Source: Tricholoma matsutake
Taxonomy: Eukaryota; Basidiomycota; Agaricomycetes; Agaricales; Tricholomataceae
Length of the DNA stretch: 64,000 nucleotides
Direction of reading: 5' to 3'
Assembly: GCA_026075535.2 (NCBI GenBank)
Contig: AP026545.1
Coordinates: 186,001 to 250,000, forward strand
The notes under the pieces were generated by a model. That model did not search any database. It saw only the letters and a list, made by a program, of their open reading frames with translations, and was not told where the DNA came from. This document shows positions 57,431 to 64,000 of the stretch, piece by piece (within the stretch, counting starts at the first letter, position 1; every line of letters starts with the position of its first letter). Position numbers and translations under genes: made by a program.

Positions 57431-59160
57431 GACCCAACCCTTTTGGTTTCGTTCAACATGGTAGTGAATGCTTTGGTTCAGTGTTTTATTGGTTTGTTTG
57501 CTTCCACCATCAGTCTGTGGATGAAATGTGGTGGACATTTTTAAATGCACTCCAGTCAGAGCATGAAGTGCCTTCCAAAATTTTGACACAAAAAGTTTAT
57601 CATGATCTGAAATGAGCTCCAGCGGCAATCCATTTTTGCAATACCACTTGGAGAAGAACATGCTTGCTAATTTTTGTGCAGTAATATTTGTTCAAGTTGG
57701 GATCAAGCAGACATCTGAGCCAAGGTGGTCCATCATTGTTAAGATACAATTGAATCCTTTGTCCTCAGGCAGAGGTCCCATGAAGTCCAGGCAAACAGAG
57801 TCCCCTCATGCATCGGGTACAGGTAGCAGATGAAGTGGGCCTTTAGGCTTGCTCATCTGGCCCTTATTACATTGGCACTCTATGAATCCAGGGATGTACA
57901 AGTTTTCCAAGTCTCATCACATATTTGGCCAGTAGTAGGAGTCACATATTGCGCTGTAGGATTTATCACTTCTGAAATGGCCCAACATATCATGTGCCAA
58001 GCAGAAAAGGTCCTCACAAAGAGTGCCATAATGAGGAATGATAAGGTGGTCTCCCATATACCATAAGTCATTCAAGAAGTGGATTCCGGGTATACTGCTA
58101 TCAGCAGTCAACAACTTGTGAAAAGAATTGTCTTTGTTATACCCTTCATGAATGTCATGCAGAAATGATTTGTCCATAAACACAGTGAGAACCAAGTTGA
58201 TTGTTGCTTGCTTTATCACGAGTTCTCCATGTGGATCAGCAACATCAACATCTTTGATCTCATTAATTTCTGATATGAGAGGCATCTGGGACAGTGCATT
58301 GACCACCGTGTTGTCCTCGCCATGAATATATACAATAGTCATGTTGAATTGCAAGAGGTATTCCATCCAGCGTGCTTGCTGGTGAGATAAGTCTTTCTGG
58401 GTTTCGAAATTTTTGAGCGTGTGGTGGTCAGTGTAGACCAGGATCTGTGAGCCCAGCAAGTCAGAGCACCATTTCTTCAGAGCATGCACAATGGCAAGCA
58501 TCTCCTTCTCATGCATGGGGTAGTTCTTTTGCACATCTTTTAGTTGCATTGAGTCGAAAGCAACTGGGCATGCTGATTCCCAAGTTTCACCCCAGCTGAG
58601 GACTGCTCCTGTATGCAAATTGCTCACATCGCAGGTTATGAAAATTTTGTTGTTCTTTGCATTAGCATGGTTGATGACAGTTAGACATTCATGGGTTACA
58701 ACCAAAGCTTTGATCGCCTCAAAGGTGAATTGGTGAGCAGCATCCCAAACCGGGAACCTTTTCTCAAACTCTTTTCCCATCAAAGGCATCAAGATCACAG
58801 TGTGCTTGGCCAAGTTAGATAAGAATGAAGCAATGTAGGGTACAAGTCCCAGGAAACTCTGGACATCTGAAGCTTATTTGGGTATGGGCCACTGCAATAT
58901 TTTATTGACGATACGGTGTCCCAAGAACTCCAGCTCTGTCAGGAAAAATTGAGATTTTTTGGCATGGCAGTATAATCAGGCTGTGCATAACACATCCATG
59001 ATTAACTTGATGTGTGCTGTATGTTCTTGCAGGGAATTTGACCATATGATTATATTGTCCAGATATATGTGGCAAATGCACCTGAGGAAAGTCCTTAAGG
59101 CCTCGGTCATATGTGGTGGTGCATTGCATAGCATAACCTAGTGTTGCCATGGCTTGAGCC
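57425..59160 (-). pseudogene. Ty3-type element 4 pol fragment (reverse transcriptase end, RNase H, integrase)
   Basis: This is a different Ty3 clade from elements 1-3. Order on the minus strand: the end of the reverse transcriptase (59070-58830) with YLDN in place of the catalytic YxDD, a TGA near 58983 and LGLVPYIASF; RNase H (58813-58290: FITCDVSNLHTGAVL, MHEKEMLAIVHALKKW, YTDHHTLKNF); the integrase zinc region (GHFRSD, YYWPNM) and core (CLDFMGPLPEDKGF, LISDHDKLF). The catalytic glutamate is lysine (TDGGSKQTNKT, about 57500). It ends at GWVHAL near 57427. Both ends are truncated and no LTR is seen. Confidence 0.9.
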
Positions 59161-59279
59161 ATGTTTAAACCCTTTGAAATGGCTTGAGCCATTTCAACGC
59201 CACTGGAATATCTCAGGAACTGCTTCTCCGATCACTTAAAGTTGGCAGGAGACCCCTCAGCTTTTGATGGGATCTAGCC

Positions 59280-59800
59280 ACATAGGTAAGCTACATTGTA
59301 TCGAATGATATGGGTTCGATGGATGCTGTCAAACTCACTATATAAAGTCACTATACTATATTAACCAATGACTACATTGTATGCTGATTATTATACCTTA
59401 CAATAGACATGCATTAGGATACAGACATTAGTAACATTTGAAATGAAATGGGCACAGATGCGGCCACAGACATGGGGATGGCCACGGCATCGCCATCGGG
59501 CATGGACACAATATTAACCTATGAATACTATTGACTGTACATTGTATTATCTGTTTTGATGGACACCATTGAACTCACTATATATTTGTACATACTCTAT
59601 TAATTAACCAATGACTACATTACTACTTTACTTGCTGTACCATACAGATAGACATGCATTAAGAACATAGTACAGACATTAGTAATGTTTGAAATGCAAT
59701 TGCAGGGAAGGGGATGGGGATGGGGATGGGACCAGGGATGGGGATGGGACTGGGGATGGGACTGGGGGCGGGGACCAGGACCGGGACCGGGAAGCGGCAC
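59280..59800. repeat. Diverged direct repeat (about 170 bp, two units), each followed by a hexamer tract
   Basis: Unit 1 (about 59300-59450) and unit 2 (about 59535-59695) share AACTCACTATATA, TTAACCAATGACTACATT, AGACATGCATTA and ACAGACATTAGTAA...TTTGAAATG. Each is followed by hexameric G-rich sequence; after unit 2 it is a GGGGAT/GGGACT array (59706-59790). Confidence 0.7.
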
Positions 59801-59888
59801 TGACATCGGAGCTTGACAGGACCACAAAAACAATGATATTACTATGTACAATGTACTACTACCCACAACACTATATATACATGATGCA

Positions 59889-60602
59889 TCATTCAATGTC
59901 AGTGTCCATCATCTCATCAGGGCTAGACAACCAAGCCTCATCAACATAACTGAAGTCTGCAGGAGTGTAGATCAGCAGAGTGAAGTCTGCAGGAGGGTAG
60001 GTCAGCAAAGTGATACGAGAAGGAGTGGGGTTCTCTATCTGTGATGTGGTAATGGAATCTTCAGAATCAGCCTTGGCATCGGATTCACCATTAGATCCAG
60101 TGTCTGAGGATGACAGAAAAGCATCTGCAGCATCAGATGCAGTGGGGAAAGCAGCCGCATCTGTTGAAGTTGGATTGGCAGCTGGAGATGAGGAGGTAGA
60201 ATCGGAAAGATAAAAGGGCGCAGCATCAAAGCCAGTCAGGGAACCTGTAGGGGAAGACAATGACTGATCATTGTCGCCCTGCCATGCCATGAGTGCCTGA
60301 AAGGCAGTGGGCTGATCAGCATCACTTGATGCATCATCTTTGCCTTGCCATGCCATGGCTGCCTGAAAGGCAGTGGGCTGATCTGCACTTGATGCATCAT
60401 CTTGGCCTTGCCAAACCATGGCAGTGGGCTGGCCGGCCTCTGCATCAGGCAAGGCATCAGGCACAGGAGCGGCATCGGGAGCAGGAGCGGAAGTGGGAGA
60501 GGGAGTGGGAGAAGCAGTGGGGCTGGGAGGCGATGAATCTGTCAACATTGTAATGGCTGATTTGTGACAGAGCAATGTCATGGTTGGCAACATGGGCAGC
60601 AT
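59889..60602 (-). CDS. KDZ-element accessory ORF, low complexity (right copy)
   Basis: A 237-codon open frame is rich in Ser, Pro, Ala, Thr and Asp. It has three repeats of MAWQGKDDASSDADQPTAFQ type, then a Ser/Asp-rich region and the tail IENPTPSRITLL, FSYVDEAWLSSPDEMMD. The tail matches the accessory ORF of the left copy (ending at 7289). In the left copy about 2.2 kb lies between the transposase segment and this tail; here they are directly joined, so the present frame is a deletion product. Function unknown. Confidence 0.5.
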   Translation of the reverse strand: MLPMLPTMTLLCHKSAITMLTDSSPPSPTASPTPSPTSAPAPDAAPVPDALPDAEAGQPTAMVWQGQDDASSADQPTAFQAAMAWQGKDDASSDADQPTAFQALMAWQGDNDQSLSSPTGSLTGFDAAPFYLSDSTSSSPAANPTSTDAAAFPTASDAADAFLSSSDTGSNGESDAKADSEDSITTSQIENPTPSRITLLTYPPADFTLLIYTPADFSYVDEAWLSSPDEMMDTDIE

Positions 60603-63531
60603 TTTGTAAATCTGTTAAGGTTTCCATGTGGGATGCAAGAGCTTCCCTTTCCCTTTCAACAGATTGTGTGTCAGAAACATTTGGTGATGTACCAAGTCAG
60701 TGGACTTTGTCTCATAATTCAATCCTGGTGTATGCCAACAATGGGTTGTGATATATGAGTATGTTAGGCAGTACTTACTGCATTTGTTGAACAATGATTG
60801 CAAAATCAATCCACTCAACTGCAGATTGAACTGGTGCCGGTGCTGCTCCCATTGCTGATGCTGATGCTGATGCCATTCCCACTCCCACTCCCGATCCCCG
60901 AGTGGCATAGATATCCATGGCCTTAACATCTGTCAGCCTGAGTGATTCTGCTGCAGTCACTTCATCCTCCCATCTTTGCACCACCTGTTGACCAAAAGCT
61001 GCTGTAAGGTCAGCATGGTGCTTGCTGAGTTGCATGGAGATCTCAAGGGCTTCTTGAGATTTTGCACACAGCATAGCGGTCATGTCAAGCATTTTCTTGT
61101 GATTTGAGTCCATAGCATGATCGTTGAGCATTTCTGCCCAATGTGGCAAGGTCGCTGTCCTGACTGTTGGGGAAATGGAATTCAGCGATGACCACAGGGA
61201 CTCTAGTATTTCTCCTGCTACAATGCCAGAGCCTGGAATGAAAAATGGAGCATAGTGAAAAAAGCATTCATCCTTGTGACCATGTACATGCATAAGCCCA
61301 ATGGCCTGGTCAATGGTCAGGTCAGCTGGAAGATGTGGACCAATGCACTCCAGAAGGTAGATGATGTACTGGCAGACAATGTCATAAATCAGCATTACTC
61401 CCTGTTGAGGGTCAACCCTGGTAGTCTTCAGTGCTTGAAGGAAAGCAAAGTCAACATTCTTTTGCTGTTCTCCCCAGAACAAGTCTACCAATGCATTGGG
61501 TGCATAACATCCATGTTGCACACATGCAATGGCAGCTACTCCAGTCCTATCACATGCCTTTGATGCCAGAAAAGCATTCACAATGGCTAGGAATTTATTT
61601 TCACAAGGTGCCTTCTGCAAAAGGGGCATGGATCAGATCAGATCAGATCGGGAGCAGGCATGGGAGTGGGGGCAGGAATGGCCACAGCCACAGCCACAGG
61701 AATGGCAGTGGCAATGGCAGTGGCAGCACCAAGGGAAGTGTACTTACTGTTAATCATTCTATGGCATCTTGGAGAAATTGCTTGTATTCAGCCTGATTTG
61801 GGGCCATCCCAGCTCCATCCCATAGCCATATATCAGTATCAGAGTTTTTCTGCTGAACATGGTCAGCTTTGAAATTGCCATTGGCCACAAATATGTGTTT
61901 AAAAACAAATCTAAGGTGTAATATCATTTTAGAGACCACTGCACAAAGCAGGTGCTTAATCACCCACCGGTTCTCATTGTCCTTCCAATTTTCCAGTATA
62001 TTTATGCCTACTTGAGGACAAGCTGGACAGAAGTTGGTGAGTGATCCTGGTTCAGGTTTCAATGGATCTTTTTGACTGTGACCATACCCAGCCCACTTCA
62101 ATCTTTTCATCCAATGCCATAAGCAGGACATGCACCAAAGCTCATGGTAGAGGTTGACCACTTCTGCAGGCCTCATTGGCAATGTGACACACTGAATCAA
62201 TTGGTAAAACTGGTAGGCTGATGCCTTCAATTCCAGATTACAGAGCCGAAAATGATCCAGGACATGCATGGTGAAAAGAGTGCATATTTTGTTGAAGCTA
62301 GTGGGTAGCAAGTTACTGCTTACCAGGTCCAAGGGAATTCTGTGCTCCTCTTGACACTGGCAGGTAACCATCGCCAAGTGATGTATTCCATTCATATGCA
62401 CCACATGGATGTAACTGTTGTTCAAGGCATCAGCAGTGGGTGGTCTGAATGTAATATCGGCATCAGCATCAGGAGTGGGAGTGGGCCCAGCGGGAGCAGG
62501 AGCAGCATCAGTCCTCATGCATTCAGCTGTTTCAGTAGCATTAGGCAAATATGGATCAAACCCATGGATGTCTTCATCAGCGTGTTCAACTTCATGTGTG
62601 TCATCGCCATCAAAGAAGTCTTGTAGGCTATCATCAACATATGTATCGTGCACTTGAATCAGAAGCTCATCAAGGGAATCAAAAAATGCTTCATTGTCCC
62701 CTGCTTCATCTGCCATTGCTGTTGCTGTTGCTGTTGCCGCTCCTGACTCATGATATGGGGCTGATGCTGATTGATGTGATGAAGGCCAATGCTGATCATC
62801 ACCTTCCCAATTGGCCAACTCTTGTTCTGCTTTATCCTTCATGTCCTCAAATGTTTCCAGATATTCCATTTGGAACTGAAGACCATTGCAAATTGGCTGA
62901 TCTGTCTGGTGTTGAACTAAGAGGTATGTGCCAACCTCTCATAACTCAGCCCTGCAAAAGTGCGTGCCAGTCCAAGATTTGCAATGGAAGGGATTTTGCC
63001 TGTGTGTTACCCGCATACATGTTCGGCAAAGCATTCTTCCTAGCAAACAATCAACACATCTCCAAATTGCCCATTTATTTAATGAACAGTGGTTACAAAC
63101 TTGTTTGTCAATTGACCATGCCTGCTGAGACAGGGATGCTTGCAGCAGTTCATCTATTTGTCTGACAAACTCCAAGACATAGTCTTGCTGCCTCTGTCAT
63201 TTGTACATGAGCCTCGGTAAGTCAATCAATGTCAGAAACTGACCATGCCGATCGGTGGCCAAACTGGCTCATTGGCCACCTGAGGTTCTTGCATATCCCA
63301 TTCTGGAGCAAGACCTGGATTGTCATGGATACCAGCTGAACTCGATTCACCATGTTCTTCTGTAACCAGAGGCAAGGGAACCTTGATACACTTTGTTTTT
63401 GGTCCATGTCTCGTGTTGACCTCAACTTCCTTATGTGTGACAGTATCCACCACACCATCATCATCCTCATGCAGGGTGGCATTGTTCTTTGATCATCTCT
63501 TTTGCTTGTAAGGAGCTCTTGTCAGGCTCAT
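60560..63531 (-). pseudogene. KDZ transposase with CxC2 cysteine cluster (right copy)
   Basis: It is collinear with the left KDZ gene. It starts at the ATG near 63531 and meets TGA at codon 13 (arginine in the left copy). The CxC2-type cluster at 63110-62939 reads CNHC, RCVDC, LCRTC and NPFHCKSWTG. The longest block (62869-61754) carries GIHHLAMVTCQC, LLPTSF, VLDHFRLCNLELKA, FCPACPQVGINILENW and VANGNFKADH. 61629-60775 has GVAAIACVQHGCY, DLFWGEQQKNVDFAFLQ, HGHKDECF, GSGIVAGEILESLW and SNHKKMLDM. A hexamer tract fills the intron at 61650-61735. TGA at 60697-60699 is shared with the left copy. The last third of the transposase (LSWIW to EMQWTVRYF) is deleted. Confidence 0.85.
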
Positions 63532-64000
63532 GATGATTGGGGGGAATCAATTGCATTGATGGGCTATTTATTGTACTATTGACCTCATGTTATCCTCATG
63601 TGATCCTCATGCCAAATGACAAGTGAAACCAAATGGCAAGGACAATTCCTTCCTCCACATCAATCCCCTCAAATGCCACCTGAGCCATCAGAGAACCCAG
63701 GACACAGACAGTACCAGAAGGGGAGCTGATATACAGTGGAAGAGCAGAAGATCATTGAGCCTTATAAAGATGGATTCTGATCTCAGGAATCAAAGGCTGC
63801 CCAATTGCAAATACTCAAGACTGACATTCTCCCCACCATATTTAATTACTGGGTGTCAATTGAGATGACCCCAATAGATCCAGAGGAGAGTTGCATGAAT
63901 GCCAAGGTGGGGTATCATCCCATTCAATGTTGAATTATTGATCACATTGCCAGGAACTAACAAACTGGCTTTCAAACAACTGGTGAATGACAAAAGGCTC
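63532..64000 (+). pseudogene. Divergent partner gene of the right KDZ copy (cut by window end)
   Basis: Sequence from about 63700 aligns with 13900-14200. The frame KIIEPYK, QESKAAQLQIL, FNYWVSI, LLITLPGTN-like is shared. The ATG at 13935 in the left copy corresponds to ACA at 63733, so the start is lost. The tryptophan at the left copy's TAG is intact here. The window ends inside the gene. Confidence 0.5.

Noticed and set aside
56911..57661. 234-codon plus-strand frame and long minus-strand frame through G-rich sequence
   Set aside because: The plus frame is simple repeat plus the antisense of integrase. The minus frame is real integrase only up to GWVHAL near 57427; beyond that it is repeat.

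Overview
The window looks like a transposon-dense, mostly non-coding stretch of an Agaricomycete (mushroom-forming basidiomycete) nuclear genome. The evidence is short GT-AG introns of about 46-92 nt, a FunK1-type fungal kinase, KDZ (Kyakuja-Dileera-Zisupton) and Plavaka transposase remnants, and several chromodomain-type Ty3 retrotransposons. The species cannot be named from the sequence.

Layout. 1-765 (minus) is a Plavaka (CACTA-like) transposase tail. 913-1942 (plus) holds two joined host-gene fragments with correct introns: a 2-oxoglutarate dehydrogenase E1 piece fused in frame to the front of a formate/nitrite transporter. 1943-5740 is non-coding with tandem and inverted repeats. 5741-16900 is a KDZ transposon cluster: a frameshifted zinc-finger ORF, an accessory ORF, a decayed KDZ transposase (minus) and a divergent plus-strand partner gene, all studded with GGNATN-like hexamer tracts. 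A hAT-type MITE sits inside the transposase. 16894-23803 is Ty3 element 1, whose 3' LTR carries a MITE. 24320-27923 is a CpG-rich island with a FunK1 kinase and a small PD-(D/E)XK-like protein, the most host-like genes here. 29213-35676 holds a BED-like zinc-finger ORF, a copia-type gag split by a hAT-type element, and a minus-strand gag-protease remnant. 36310-42332 is Ty3 element 2, the youngest insertion (426-bp LTRs, 5-bp target duplication). 42338-46400 is AT-rich with a tandem duplication, a solo LTR, a fold-back element and a satellite-like array. 46400-53010 (minus) is a decayed cellular-type gene split by Ty3 element 3. 53338-57400 is low-complexity sequence with recurrent hairpin/intron-like modules and a fold-back MITE. 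57425-59160 (minus) is Ty3 element 4. 59280-64000 is a second, deleted copy of the KDZ unit in the same orientation.

How it fits together. Almost everything is mobile DNA at different stages of decay, with nested insertions that can be ordered: KDZ then hAT MITE; Ty3-1 then TA-target MITE; copia gag then hAT; cellular-type gene then Ty3-3. A common damage signature runs through the elements. Most premature stops are TGA where arginine is expected, and the lost catalytic residues also fit CpG to TpG/CpA change, as expected from cytosine methylation and deamination. The kinase/nuclease-like island stays CpG-rich. No rRNA, tRNA, CRISPR array or replication origin was recognised. All assignments are by reading translated sequence; no database search was possible.
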